Positions 18,956-33,170 of a stretch of 64,000 nucleotides of DNA are shown here, piece after piece; the first letter of the stretch is position 1; the number at the start of each line of letters is the position of its first letter. The notes under the pieces are model-generated. The model ran no database searches and was not told where the DNA came from. It saw nothing but the letters and a program-made list of their open reading frames with translations. The position numbers were made by a program, and so were the translations under genes. This DNA comes from Beverwykella pulmonaria (taxonomy: Eukaryota; Ascomycota; Dothideomycetes; Pleosporales; Melanommataceae). The DNA is taken from positions 3,777,619-3,841,618 of the forward strand of contig BCHH01000003.1 of the NCBI GenBank assembly GCA_001599595.1. The letters are read 5' to 3'.

Positions 18956-21900
18956 ATGTAGAAGTAGGACTGTGGGTGAGGAACGCAGGTTCCTGGCTGC
19001 GGGGAGCGATGCTTGGGGTCCTTTGCTGACTAGTAAGTCCTGGAGTTTCCCGTCCGAAATATGTGCTAAACGTTGACCAGCGATGAAGGTGCATGTCGAT
19101 GCTTTGCGATTACAAGACTACTGTACTATAGTGCCACACAACCGTGCTCAGGCTATGTGACTGAAGCCTTCTCCCCTCAGCAAGCGCCGTCCCGGCTTCT
19201 CGAATGCCTTTCCTTCCAACAACCACTCCGCCGGTACCCCAACCTCCTCAATCGATCCCCATAAGTATCTCTCCCCGCCTTGGCGCATCTCCCGATGGAA
19301 AAAGAACATCCGTGCGCCAAGCCGAATTTTAATCTATTTTCTATGGTTTTCGCGAAATTACCAGTTTCGGACAGGGCAAAAACGCCAACTCACGTGGTGG
19401 CTTGATTATGTGGGGCGGAGTGGGTAAGGACAGGGATGCGAAGGATTAGGTTGGAAGTAAGTGAATTTCCCACTGAGCTTGATAGTTAAATATGACAGTG
19501 AAGTGTTTGTGGTTGGAATAGGGCATAGAAGTCTTATGTTTTATGTTTTCACATCGGAGCCCTCTGAGCAATAACTTTTGTTGGATCTGGCTCTAGCAGG
19601 CATAAAAGGCTCATTGAGGCCGGGTAATATAAGGTGACGTGGCCCATAGGGGGCCAGAATAATTGACAAAAGTGGATATTCCTGGCAAAGCAAAGAAAAC
19701 CGGTGGGCTTAAGGGGATTTCGAATCTTTCTTCGTACACTTGGTAGGTACATCCTCTTCATTATCATCGACTTCGTTATCCTCTTGATATGATCATCATT
19801 CTAAAGAGTTGGAGACTAAGACTCTAAAGCATCCGCGCGATAGAACCAAACCGACATTCATTGATCCACGCGAAAAGGCACAGAAAGCCGCGCCAAAAGC
19901 AGGTCTTAGAGTGAGTGCCAGCTGCGGAGGTCGCAAGTCCAGGTAGCAAGCAGACATACAAACAGTGTAACGACGTTTAGAATTCGACCGAAAGGCTCAG
20001 CCCAACACATTATGTGCAGTATCAAGTGACACTAGATATTGTTCTTGTACTAGCTAGAGTGGGAACACGGTGGTCACTGTGTGGTGGTTCTCTACTTTTG
20101 AGCATATTACATTTGTCGGATGGGAAAATATTCAAAGGTCTCGTTGCTACTGCGGTGGCTTTATCCTGAGGGCAGGCATATAATGAATTAACCGCTATTT
20201 TGAAGTTCTTTGAGTATATGAGTCTTTGGAGCAGGGCAGATTATGAATAATTGGGTTGATCATTTCAGTGAAATATTCGGTCATGTTGTCGTGATCGAAC
20301 AGGAAAACAAGGCTACTAAAAATGGTACAGATATCGAATCTATAGGATTGCTCGAAATGTGCTTTTGGAATTCCATTACCTAGGCATGTATACCCTGAAC
20401 TTTCTATTTAGGAAGATCAGCGTACGGCATATATACTTCGCTGCTTTGTGCCATATTTTAACAACTTCTAATGCTTATTGTTGGTTTCACAGGGCTATTG
20501 CAATAGCAATGGGGTTCTCAAAGGGTGGTAATAAATCGTTGTGTCTCTCTATCTTGAAGCGGTGCAGCAGAGGGAATACCATCCACCTCACCGCCGCGTG
20601 CACTAGCCTAGTATGGCTAGTGCCCCACGTGTCCACACGTGATTGGTACCTCCACACGTGATCCACACATCCCACGTGATCCACACGTGATCTACACATC
20701 AACACGTGATTCCCACATTCTATATACTCCCGACACTTATAGCATTAGCGGGAATTCCGGATTCAGAACATATGGATTGGTGCCATAAGTTTTTCACAAC
20801 TTGTATATCCACCCATCTTTAAGTAAGATTTGAAAGAGAGTTGTTAAGTAAAGCCTAGGGACATGTTCTGCCATGCATTGGATAGCACCGTAGTTCGATT
20901 TACTATTTCCAAGAAGTGCAGACCTTATAATTGTAATTGTGAAATACTTGTTCCACGCACACATGTTGAGTGTGATCATGCTGTTTTGTAGTTATTTGTA
21001 AAGTAGTCGTGTGTCCAAAGTGTTTGCAAAGCAGAGGTCAACATGTAGAATTAAATGGAAACACTTTTATGAAGGCAGTCAGTCAATCCTTGGAAGTTGT
21101 TAATGCTGGAGTGTGGCCATGTACTGTATGACTCTAGCAACTTAGACATTGTGAATTCTGTGAAGTAGTGGTCATGACAAAGAAGTCCATCTCCGTGAAA
21201 TTAAGCAGTTCTCATTTCAGTCACCCGACCGCACGTATGGAACCGCATCTCATAAGCTTCTAGTCCCAGAAGAAGACCGCCATATGTGATTCAGTGGTAC
21301 TTTTAGATTTGACAATAACAAAGTGGTGTGAGGAAAGAGGAGAGATAGAAAAGGTATATAGTCTCATTATCTCGCACATTTTTACCCTCCTCACAGTAAC
21401 TCGATTTATCCACCTATCCAAAACACAATGCATTCGTGATATGGTTGGCGTTCTCTGGCTAAAATAGACCGGGATACCGTTACATGTGTTTTGGCGTTAG
21501 GCACAGTGGCTGAACTGCTATCAAGATCCGTTCAAAAGATCTGTAGTATTAGATCATGATTGAAAGACGTGAAACTCGTATGAGGGAACTTGTCATACTT
21601 AGTTTGTGGAGTTGATTGTACCCAGCAGCCGTATGAGAGCGTCAATAGCATCGTAAGTGTGTCGTAGTGAATTTGAAGATAGTGCTATCGAGTAGCTCAT
21701 TTCTCAGGTTTATCTCATGGTTAATTCACCTTTACACAAGATCGAAGCAGTTTTTCGTTCATTGTATTAGATTCGTACCTGACGTGAGCGGTAGATCTAT
21801 GCCCGTCTTGATTTTGAACCTTGTGTCATTTGAACCCGCTAAGACGACGAAACCCATAAGTCGACAAGCCTGATCTTGGACATGTTGTAACCCACTAGAC

Positions 21901-22133
21901 CCAAGAAGAGCCCAACCCGCCCTCTTGTGTCAACCCCGAACATTTTGATAGCCCCATGGATATATGAGTTGAGAGGATCGTGATGACTCCACAAGAACAC
22001 CAAGCATCGGATCAAAGATGCAGAGACCGCAATGCAGAATATACAAGAAATGTGCAGAAAGGATTAAAGGAAGTAAAAAAAAAAGGCAATGCTAACCCAG
22101 CCGACTGGAAAAGACTGCATGGAGACGCAGAAT
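18956..22133. other. Gene-free 3.2-kb stretch
   Basis: AT-rich sequence with only short unsupported frames. It contains the CACGTG cluster at 20626-20708 and a perfect 8-bp inverted repeat CACTAGCC...GGCTAGTG at about 20601-20622. The right end is the 3' flank of the GDP-mannose pyrophosphorylase gene. Confidence 0.45.
20626..20708. repeat. Cluster of six CACGTG palindromes
   Basis: Six CACGTG hexamers within 83 bases, most as CCACACGTGAT units separated by 8-20 bases. TATATACTCCC follows shortly after. It could be a decayed retrotransposon promoter or a bHLH binding array; no gene follows directly. Confidence 0.6.
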
Positions 22134-23469
22134 TTACATGATAATAGAAGGGGCTGTATTGTGTTAGCCATGAAAGATTGAGGAATATGGGGAAACTTAC
22201 TATCGACGTTTTGCTTGATGGATTTGTGAGGCAGGACGGATCCACCGTTGACATACACTTCGTCACCAATAGACACGTCATCGCCCAGCACGGTGACGTT
22301 CTCCAACCGTGCCCACTTGCCAACGGTGCTATTCCATCCCACGATGGTCGACTTGATCCAGGCGTGGTCCTTGATCCTGCTGTTCTTGAGAATGACGCAT
22401 CGCTGAAGTCTCACGCCATCGCCGACAACAACATTCGGGCCAATGGTAACATTGGGTCCAATGCGGCAGTTCTTGCCAATCTTCGCCGTGGGATCGATCA
22501 TAACGTTGCCCTGGTGCACATACGGGGTGGAGACAGGCGTGAGCAACTTTGATCCCTTCCGAGATAGAGATGCCAAGTACAAGCATGTACCAGCGAGGAA
22601 GTCCTTAGGCTGCCCCACATCCATCCAGAAACCGTCCAAGTCGAATGAGTGTAGCTGACCATCCTTGCAGATGGCGGGAAATGTTTCTTGTTCGATCGAG
22701 GTGGGTCGGAGCTCAATGCGGTTGAGCACGCTAGGGTTGAGGATGTAGATGCCGGCATTGATACGGTTTCCCACGAACTCGACCGGTTTCTCGACGAAAC
22801 GGTCTATCCTCGACGTCTGGTTGGGCTTGTGAACGACTACACCGTACTTGGACGGCTCCTCCACCTTGGTCACTACAATTGTGCCCTCGTCACCGTGCTG
22901 CTTGTGAAATGCGGCTAGCTGCTTGAAGGGGTAGTCGCAGGTAACGTCGGCATTAAGAACGAAGAATGGGGTGTCGTCTTTGCCGAGAACGGCCTCGGCG
23001 AGCTTTAGAGGGCCTGCGGTGCCGAGGGGTTCTGTCTCGAGGGAGAAGGTGATCTTGACGTGATATTGCTCCTCAAACTGTGCACGTCCGGTTAGTCCAG
23101 TAACGTAAGCCTGCCATTGACCGTGTAATACTAACAGTCTTCAATGCCTCTGTCATAATCTCTGGGCGGTAGTTGACTGCTAGCACAATGTCGGTGACGC
23201 CAGCAGCGGCCAGTGCCTCGATCTGGTGCTGGATCATGGGCTTGTTCGCGAACTCAACGAGTGGCTTTGGGTAGGTAAGGGTCTATAGCGGGCGTCAGTT
23301 GTCGCGTTATGGTTGCAGCTCGCGGGGCTGTCTCAAGCCAGAGAGAGCGGTGAGGGAGAAGGGGGCGTACGAGAGGTCGCAGGCGGGTTCCAAACCCTCC
23401 GACGAGAATGATGGCTAGACATAATCAGTGAAGCTCAAGATACTAGGTATTGCAGAGCTAACCTTTCAT
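22134..23469 (-). CDS. mpg1: GDP-mannose pyrophosphorylase (mannose-1-phosphate guanylyltransferase)
   Basis: Five exons: 23469-23463, 23414-23371, 23282-23136, 23077-22201 and 22153-22134, giving 364 residues, the family norm. All four introns (48, 88, 58 and 47 nt) are GT-AG and in phase. The 7-nt first exon and the 20-nt last exon (encoding the final PSIIM) are easily missed. The nucleotidyltransferase signature [31 protein letters not shown] and [13 protein letters not shown] are present, followed by a left-handed beta-helix of hexapeptides ([20 protein letters not shown]). The enzyme makes GDP-mannose from mannose-1-phosphate and GTP for protein glycosylation, GPI anchors and cell wall mannan. 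It acts in the cytosol. Confidence 0.95.
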
Positions 23470-26400
23470 AATTGCGGTGGAAGTGTGCGAAGTGTGCACT
23501 CGAGTATTTTAAGCGGGGTGATGGTGAGAGCGAGCGGATCTTGAGCGCTCTGTAAACGAGTGGACGGAGAGTGTGATGCGGGGCGATCTGGAGATACAGA
23601 CCACAAGGATGCAGGTACGAGTGAATTGCACGTCGGGGTCAAAGAGCTGGCGTGGTGCGGTGAGGACAGCTGGTTATAAAGGTTGACTTTTTGGCGGCTC
23701 CCTCTAGCTCGGAGCTCGCGCCAAGCCCCTAATAACTCCCCTTTCCTGCCCACACAATGCCCGCACAATGCCCTCCCCGGCCACTAATTCGACCCTGAAT
23801 AACCCCTAACGTCTTCCGCCCCTTGCAATTGACAATGGTGCACCCTGATCGCTCAGCCCATGCGCTTCTAATCCTGTCTTTCTCGCCATTTGGATGGGGT
23901 AACGTCGTATCCATGCCCGGCCACAAACCACCTCATTCGCTGCAACCCCATCACGCGCAGCCCTCTCGCTATTCCGCAGGTACAGGCGACGTGTTGTTGG
24001 TCCACTCCCTTTCGACTCAAGTCACCGCCCTGCGCCGCCCATGAGGGATTCGAAATGCCCACGCGGGATATCGGATCCTAACGCGAAATTGGCGGCGTCG
24101 AGCCTCGGGAGTGCAGTTTCTTGCCGTCACACTCCTCCACCACCTGACGCCCCAGCTGTGGCGACTGTGGCTGACTCCAATTGCAACTGCGCCGACGACC
24201 AAGTCGAGCCGTGAATCGCCGCGACTACTCCTCATCTATATTCACTCCTTAGGCGTTTACGAGGGCACCTGATCTACTTGCGGAGGAACAACGTTTCAGG
24301 AGTCCCTTCCACAGCTCTCTACCTGGCCCACCACTTCACGATATGTGAGGTCACGCAAAGACCTAGATTACGACGCGCGTTGGGCCTGCGTGTCTTTCAA
24401 ACTTTCCAGGCTATATTACTAAAGTTTACCAGATATGTTCACTCATTTGTGGAATATATAAACGTGTTCCTCCGGTTTCGTTGGTCGCTATGCTAACGTG
24501 GCTCTTCCATCCCGACAACTTTAAACACCAAAAACCGACGAGTCTTGCCAGATTCTCAGGTCATCCTGGCTCAGCTTGTACAACGTGCAGTCCTTCGTTC
24601 AATGCGTGTCAGACTCCTGCGATCCTTATGCCTATTCGGGGTCGTAGGTTACAGGATTGAAATGCTGTGTACCTGCGTGATCTCCCCAACTTCAGCGCTT
24701 GATCCTTACATATATTACCTGTATCGGCAAAAAGGCCGAGTTCTATTGAACACTGGACGCTAACGCCTTCTGAATAACCTCGACATGCGATCTACTTAAG
24801 AGTCTCGCTCAGGCTATATTTCCCCATCAGGCCATTCCATCATGTTATCCGGCAGCACTTATGCTTTTTACAAGACGACCCTCATCTCACCTGGTCAGCA
24901 GCCCAACCGCTAATCCATGGCCGTGACCGAGCCATGGTTCCGATATCCACCGCCGTGGTTGATACTAAGTATGTCGTCGCATATTCCAAGACCTGGAAGG
25001 CTCGGGCCCTGTTGTCTAAAATTATACCACACCATGCCTAGCAATGCTTTCACGATACATCACCGCTTGCAGTCGTGCTCGAGGCCCTTCCGAACACTCC
25101 TTCACTTCTCTTACATGTGCGCTGCCCTTTCTTTTTCTTAATCACCCTTCTCTTTCGTATATCTCATGCCATTTTTTCACAAGCCTAGACTCTTCAATGG
25201 AATTTTCGGTAAACTTTTAACGCCATTTAGCTTAGGCACCATGTCAGAACACTCTCCGCATTCTCGCGTAGCTAGTGCCTTTCCCAAACTTAATTCGCCT
25301 TCTACCATCAAACTTGAAAGTCCGGAGATAGATCCAGATCTAGTTCCCTTTCTCGTATTGCTAGAGGTCCAGTCCAACAACCCGGCCTTCCTGAACATTC
25401 TCAGAAAGGTCACTCCTAATCGTATCGAACGCACTCTGGACCAGCAATAGACTTTGTTCATAGCCGTCCAATGAGGCAGCCACACAGCACGATCCTACTC
25501 GCTCGAGCACTCCAGCCAGTTTGCTCTCAGTCCGACATGCAGAGCTTGGGATTCTTCGTGTCCAAAACAGAGTCCGACGGCTACTCCACGGTTCATGAGG
25601 AACGGCTTGTCTGTCGAGATCAACAAAGGTCTCGCGTACGAAGAGATGGTATCCAGATCGGCCTGGATATTCTCGAGTTGCGAGTGTGGCAGGGCATCAA
25701 ATAGCGTCACGGTACTCAGTTCAAGTGTTTCGGAAAATACGGCTCTCGCATCTCAGTGACCGGTTCGGAGATAGGGGCATCATCTTGAGGGTAATCACGT
25801 GAGATGAGACTTGGGTGTCAGGGCACTGGACGTGATGCTGCAGGTGGAGTTGAGGTGGCAGCAATAAACTAAAACATATGATGATTTTCTAATTCTAGTG
25901 TGTAAATAGACTTGGCGCGGATTCGAGGCTGTTGCAGTGTCCCGTTCGGGGTTGACACTGCTGGAGCAAGGATAATGAGTTTTGTCCCGTCATTTTTGGA
26001 ACACCAGGTAGGAAACCGTTTCTCTGCACGCCGATTGTTAGTCTTTCTATGGTGGCTGCAAGTCTCTTTTTTATCTTGGAGAGCTAAATTATACTTGGAT
26101 ATGGAAATTTCGCGGTAAGCTCTCCACTATTGTTGACGATGTCACCGAGTCGGGGTTAGCGCGCTTCGAGGAGGGTTGTAGAACTCCACGATCGAGATGC
26201 GTGAATTGGAGGACAGAAAAGTGGTATTCACCTTCTGATCATTCAAAGGCAGGGAGTTGGATTCTGGGTCACGGTGTCTGGTATGGCTCTTCGGCCCCGC
26301 CTGCTATCGAACAATGCTCAAACTGCTTCACTTCACTCTCAGCCCTGAACCAACATGACTCTGGCTGGAAAATGAACAGGATTTTTCAAACAGAATAGAG

Positions 26401-26693
26401 ATAGCGATAATGAACGGACATCAGTTTAGTAGTGTTCCTCGACAACCTTGTCCAAGTAACGGCCGAATCAGCGCCTCTTCCTTTTACCCACACCACCTCC
26501 ATCCTCATGCCATGATAGAAACGACTAAGACCTTGTCACTTGACACTCTAAGCCATCCCCATCAACATGTTTGATACAACCTTGACGTAGCCTTAAAAAA
26601 AGCATACCCCCTTTCCTCCGCCCTCAGGCAGAGCAGCGAGAAAAATCATCACCGCCCGGACACAAATTCCCTACCCAAATCAGCATTTATTCC
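23470..26693. other. Promoter of mpg1 and gene-poor DNA
   Basis: Many short frames on both strands, none with a family signature. One small frame is listed separately at 25241-25450. The remaining sequence is unassigned. Confidence 0.4.
25241..25450 (+). CDS. Possible small hypothetical protein
   Basis: A 69-residue frame from ATG 25241 (MSEHSPHSRVASAFPKLN...) is acidic-polar then ends in a Leu-rich helix-like segment (PDLVPFLVLLEVQ). The ATG context GGCACCATG is good. No domain is recognised and both flanks are empty, so this may be chance. Confidence 0.2.
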   Translation: MSEHSPHSRVASAFPKLNSPSTIKLESPEIDPDLVPFLVLLEVQSNNPAFLNILRKVTPNRIERTLDQQ

Positions 26694-27118
26694 CTAGCAT
26701 TTGGAGAGCTTACACGACAATATACTAGAAATCGGATACCCGTATTTGCTGCAGTCCTTCCCCCAGCGACACGTCGTGCTCCCGCCCCTACCATAGCAGG
26801 GCGCCGTGATGCACCCCGCAATGTTGTCCGTGTCGTAGAGACAGGTGTATTTTCCGCCGTAGGTTTCGTACCATGTGCCTTCAGATCAATGACGTTAGCG
26901 GAAGGTAGTGGTGAAGAGTGGACAGAGCGAGCGAGTTGCGCGCGTGGGATAATATATAAAGGGTACTAGATATTAAGGGGACACACCGTCGTAGCGGTCG
27001 CAGGCAGCCTTGGTCACGCAGATGCACGCCGCGCCTATTTTTCCGCTTAGGTCGCAGGGCCCGTTTACGGTGCGAGGGCGAGGAAGGGGAGGGTGAGGAG
27101 GGCGAGGGTGGGCTTCAT
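26694..27118 (-). pseudogene. Small secreted Cys-rich protein, frame broken at the signal peptide junction
   Basis: Exon 1 is 27118-26987, exon 2 is 26878-26694, with a 108-nt intron (GTGTGT, branch CGCTAAC, CTGAAG). ATG 27118 opens a perfect hydrophobic signal peptide (MKPTLALLTLPFLALA). The frame then meets TAA two codons later. Shifting by one base reveals a mature-like segment of about 88 residues starting VNGPCDLSG with eleven cysteines, continuous through the intron to a TAG at 26694. The break is thus a single-base deficit between signal and mature part. Composition (short, secreted, Cys-rich, no known domain) is that of a candidate effector or surface protein. Either a recent pseudogene or a sequencing error. 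Confidence 0.6.
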
Positions 27119-30100
27119 TGTTGGGAGAGTGGGGGGCTAGGAGTGCTTGAGTGTTTGATGATGATTGATCAAGTTCGAATGAAGGATATCCAACTCCTCA
27201 CGGAGGAGAACACGACCCCTTTATGCTTCTCCTCTTCACTCCCACATTCCCCCCTCGATGACCGCCCTCCTTCGCTCCAACAGACCAAACGCAACAACAG
27301 GTCAGCTGCCATTTACTCTCTTCAACTCAATGACTGCTCTACAAGCCACAGCATCATTCATATGCGTTCATACCTCCTGTACTCAACATGATGGTGTATT
27401 GGGGGTGGAGCCAAGACTGGAGCCAAGGCTGGAGCTTTCGAGCTGTTCATGAAGAGTCTGTTGTCTTATGTCAGGAATAGCTTTTGTAGGTTCTCAATGG
27501 GTACTCAGTGGGTTCTCGGTGGATGCGCACATCACTTTGCTTCAGCCTTTTAATATACCAGTGACGAGTACGGCATTGTCCTTTTCCCCGACTGGCGCCT
27601 GCAATGGGGTGCATGCTGGTTTGGGGAAGAGATCGTGCGAAGGCAAACGCCAAATGCACGGAATACTTTGGAAACTTCCGTGGAGGCGTTTTGTGATTGT
27701 TGTTACTCTTCTGCAGCGCGATATGCAGCCGACTCTTCTCCTAATCTCCCGATGAGACCTTCATTGATGTACATCCCCTTGGATACTCTTGGGTGTTCGA
27801 AGGGACAGCTTCCATGTATGGTACATCTTGACTTCTGGGATCCTCCTCTTGTACAAGAATCCCTCTAAACATGCTCCCTGATTGGCCCTCCATCTCTTTT
27901 GGTTATCCTATAAGCGAAAGGTCCTTTTAAGTTCCCTGCAAAGCTGAACCAGCATAGTAATTGTACGCCCACCAAACCACCCCGCCTCCCCACTTAGAAT
28001 CGTAGTCCATAAATGTAGAATCTGGGAGGGTAAGCGAGAGGAATTGGCCAGTGCTGAATCCGCATCCGCGCCTGTGAAACATCGTATGTGATTGTGATGT
28101 CTACTCCGGAGCCCGGGGGACCTGGATTTGAGCTTGGCGATGCTTGGATGGGAAGGTAGTGAATGTGATGATCTTGGCAATAACTGCCTGAAAGGTGTGA
28201 GGACGATAGTGATAGATGGAGGAGAGGCTTCCGCCGAAGTTTTTGGAGGGTGGGGAAGATGACCGGTTTGAGGAAGAAGAGTGCCGGCAATGGCAATGTG
28301 TCGTTGCATGTAGTTTGCTGTTTCTGTTTGTCCAAGTCTCATAGCCTTTTTTTGGCGCGAGGTGTTGATTTGAATTTGGCTGAATGTGTCTGACCTGACT
28401 GGCCGGTCTGATGTTTGAAGTACCCTATTGTGCGGATAGCCCTACCAAGCCTTACTTCCTCTACTGGAACGTACCCTATCGAGCATGTAACACGTCGATC
28501 ATTTCGACCTTAGGCTTGTATATGCTTCGTGTGTAGACTGGATCCATTCGGGGGAATTGGAGCTTGAATTTTAAAGAAAGGCAAAGAAATAATGACCGAC
28601 GGTATAGGGAAAGGTGGAAGCAGAGGCTTCGAGCAACATGATGAATTCAGACAATGAACTCCATTTCTTCAGGAGTGTTACAGGGTTGTGTTACGGACTG
28701 ACTTTATTCTTCTCGGTTCTGGTGTCGAGGGGAAGCAGGAAGCAGCCTCATGGGCAATGTCACCCTGTGGTCGAAGAGAAAATCACTGTCGTGCACGGAG
28801 ATGAGGAAATGATATCTCGAAAGATTGAGCTGGCGAAGGGGCGTGATTATTCTACGCGGGAGTCATGTTAAGCTCTTGAAGCGATCGTATGCGAATTCGC
28901 GGTATCGATATTAAGTGACGCCATACGACTTTTAAATGGATGCAATCCATTGAAGCTGTACTCCAAACATTGAAGGTCAAAGAACATTACCTACTGCACG
29001 CTGGCTATGGACGCTGCTGCAGACAAATCGCGGGGATGTCTTCTTGTGGCAAATCGTACAAAAGAGCAAAATCGCCTTGGACTTCCTATCACAGAGCGCT
29101 GTAGCAAGCCTCAGGCTCTTCATTGCACGTGTGCTGTCAATGCTTTCACGTTGCACAGCCATGACGTTCGTGGTCGCTGCGGTGGCGTTGCCTGGACCCC
29201 GCGAAAAGAAGAGGCGCATCACCACCGCTTACGAATATGTGAATACTGTCCGTTTTCACGTCTAAAGAAAATAACAAGGTGGATGGCTAGAAGATACAGT
29301 AGGGTTTCGTAAGGCAGATTCACCCATGCGCCTGAATTCTGGTGATCCTCCTCGGTGGTAACATGCAGTTCTCGCCTTCTCGATCACGATGAATTTTTTT
29401 TCCAGTGATGCGATGATGATGAATCATCCCAGGATGTCCGAGGTATGGCCTCTTTGCAGGGGGGGTGGCGCAAACCGTTACTCATCGTCAAGCTCCATTC
29501 GGAGATGCCAGCCATGCCAGGCTCCTCTCTCCTCTTCGATATAGCTGTTGCGCTCCCCCATTGGGGTCCGTGAAGGCCTTCCTTCGTAACGAAGGCAACC
29601 GCGCTGGCATCTTAGCATCTCAGCAGCTGGAGGGTGGTGAAGGAAGGGCTGTTTCCGCCCTTGACTAGACAGAGTTGCCTGGTTCGATGGGTCGATAAGG
29701 CAAGTCAGGTGCAACCGTGCATGCGATAACGGCCGCGGGAGGCAGTTTACCGCGAATGCCCTCATTCCAGCGCGCAACGCAGCGCCAGTCGACTGCGCGA
29801 CAGAAGTGCTAGAAGTTAAAGCTCAGGGCTGCAGAGAGTTCGCGTGTGAAATGAAAAAGGACCGCAGAAGCCAAGCAAATGGCTGTTCGAAGCTGCTGGA
29901 AGGCTCGCCTGCCCGGTTTTGCGGTTTGGGTGAGTAATGACCTAGGTCCGTGCGCCACCCCAACCTTGGTGACTGTCACAGCCTCAGCTTGCCGCCTACC
30001 GCCTGCCTACATAAACCCGCCCACCGCTCCACTCCTCCCTCTCTCCTCTATCCCACTCTCACAACACCACTTCCGCGAGATACGTACAAGCCCCACCACG

Positions 30101-30150
30101 CAAACAACCGCACAACACACTCCCAAACACACACTCTCGCAACTCTCAAT
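27119..30150. other. Gene-poor 3-kb stretch ending in the polyubiquitin promoter
   Basis: Short frames at 27143-29777 show no family features. The last 150 bases before 30151 are C-rich and T/C-rich (CTCCCTCTCTCC, CCACTCTCACAACACC) as in strongly expressed fungal genes. Confidence 0.4.
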
Positions 30151-31349
<1,199 letters not shown>

Positions 31350-31956
31350 GTGATGGGTGTGATGGACAGCGATTCTTCATGTGTGGCGTTTGGTTGATCG
31401 GGCATAGCGGGCAGGTGTATTGCTAGCTAGTTTCCATGGCCGACAAGGCTTTCAATGCAACAAGCATGCCTACGGGCGCTGAGAGTTCTCTCTCAAAACA
31501 CTTCTCTTCCTTGTGCACATGTGATTTTGCATTCTCGTTTTCGTGCCTTGGACCGGGACGTGCTCATGTATGCCGCAGTGGCCCGTGTCGCAGCACCACG
31601 TGTCTTGGCCGTGGTGCTCTCGTAATCTCTTGTGACTGCAACCCTCCAACACTCCAGATAGGTAATCGATGAGCTTCCGCGTCACGGTGCCGCTGTTCCC
31701 AGATTGCGCAGCTATCTCGGTGCTCCTCCATTACCCCACCTCTCTGACGCCACGACTTCCGGAATTAACATGTATCCCCGGAATTTTCACCAAAGTCCGC
31801 CGCACATTGGTCAGAGGAGGACTTGCGAGAGCTGTTCATAACCACGCCCTCACCCCGCTGTTGTGCGGAGCGAGCATAGACCCCTCTATCTAGCGTTGCA
31901 ACCACCCTCACTCGCGACCTCGACATCTCATCAGACCAAGGAGAACTTTTGCAGAT
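31350..31956. other. Intergenic between polyubiquitin and the aldo/keto reductase
   Basis: 3' flank of polyubiquitin followed by the promoter of the reductase. No further gene recognised. Confidence 0.45.
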
Positions 31957-33170
31957 ATGGCTGAGCAGAAGATGGAATACGTCAAGTTAGTCTCTCCCCG
32001 TTTGCTGTAGGTTCACAAAGCTGACACCGTCAAATAGCCTAGGCAAGTCTGGCCTCAAGGTCTCCAAGGTCATCCTGGGCGCCATGAGCTACGGCAGTGA
32101 TCAATGGCAGCCGTGGGTCCTGAACGAGGCCGAGGCTTTGCCGCTGCTGGAGCATGCGTATAAGGTTGGCATTAATACCTGGGATACTGTGCGTTTGCCC
32201 TCGTTGCTATCCATTCCCTCTGACGTGCTCGGGTGGGCAAAGGCTGACCCATAGTCCTGCAGGCCGACATCTACTCGAACGGCATCTCCGAGAAGATCAT
32301 CGCAAAAGCCCTCAAGCAGTACAACATTCCCCGCTCCAAAGTCGTCATCCTCTCCAAATGCTACTTCGGCGTCGACGAAGAGAACCCCTCCCGGCCCATC
32401 GCTCAAGCCTCCACCAACGACGGAGACATGGTCAATTGCCAGGGCCTGAGCAGGAAGCACATCTTCGATGCCGTGGACAAGAGCGTGGAGAGGCTCGGCA
32501 CCTACATCGACGTGCTGCAGATCCACCGCTTAGACCGGGCCACGCCGAGAGAGGAGATCATGAAGGCGCTCAACGATGTCGTCGAGAGCGGGAAAGTGCG
32601 GTACATCGGTGCCAGCTCGATGGCGGCGTGGGAGTTCCAGACGCTGCAGAATATTGCCGATAGGAAGGGCTGGCATAAGTTCATCTCCATGCAGAACTAC
32701 TACAACTTGATCTACAGGGAGGAGGAACGCGAGATGGTATGACTCCGACCACGGCGCTCACCTTCCAACTATCTAACGCTGCGCGCCAGATCCCCTACTG
32801 CCAGGACACGGGCGTCGGCCTCATTCCCTGGTCCCCAATTGCCCGCGGTGCCCTCACACGCCCCTGGTCGGACCGCTCTACCAAGCGCGCCGAAACCGAC
32901 CAGTACCTCGCGAACCTTGTGCACAAACGGGAGGATAAGATTGACCAGGAGATCATCAAGCGCGTCGAAGAGGTCGCCAAGAAGAACAACGTGAGCATGG
33001 CATGTATTGCGACCGCATGGTGCATCAAGAAGGGCGCGATGCCAATTATTGGACTAAGCAGCAAGAAGAGGATCGAGGAGGCGGTCGAGAATAGTAAGTT
33101 TAAGTTGAGTGATGAAGATGCCAAATTCTTGGAGGAGGTGTATGCACCGAAGGAGAGGCAGGGGTATTAG
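31957..33170 (+). CDS. Aldo/keto reductase
   Basis: Four exons (31957-31985, 32038-32188, 32263-32736, 32790-33170) with three introns of 52, 74 and 53 nt give 344 residues. The AKR barrel starts at NLGKSGLKVSKVILGAMSYG. The catalytic tetrad is visible as Asp and Tyr in TWDTADIY, Lys in ILSKCYF and His in LQIHRLD. The C-terminal NADPH-binding loop reads MPIIGLSSKKRIEEA. Closest in style are fungal versicolorin- or norsolorinic-reductase-like and voltage-channel-beta-like AKRs; the substrate cannot be told from sequence. No biosynthetic cluster genes are adjacent, so a general detoxification role is as likely as a secondary-metabolite role. Confidence 0.92.
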
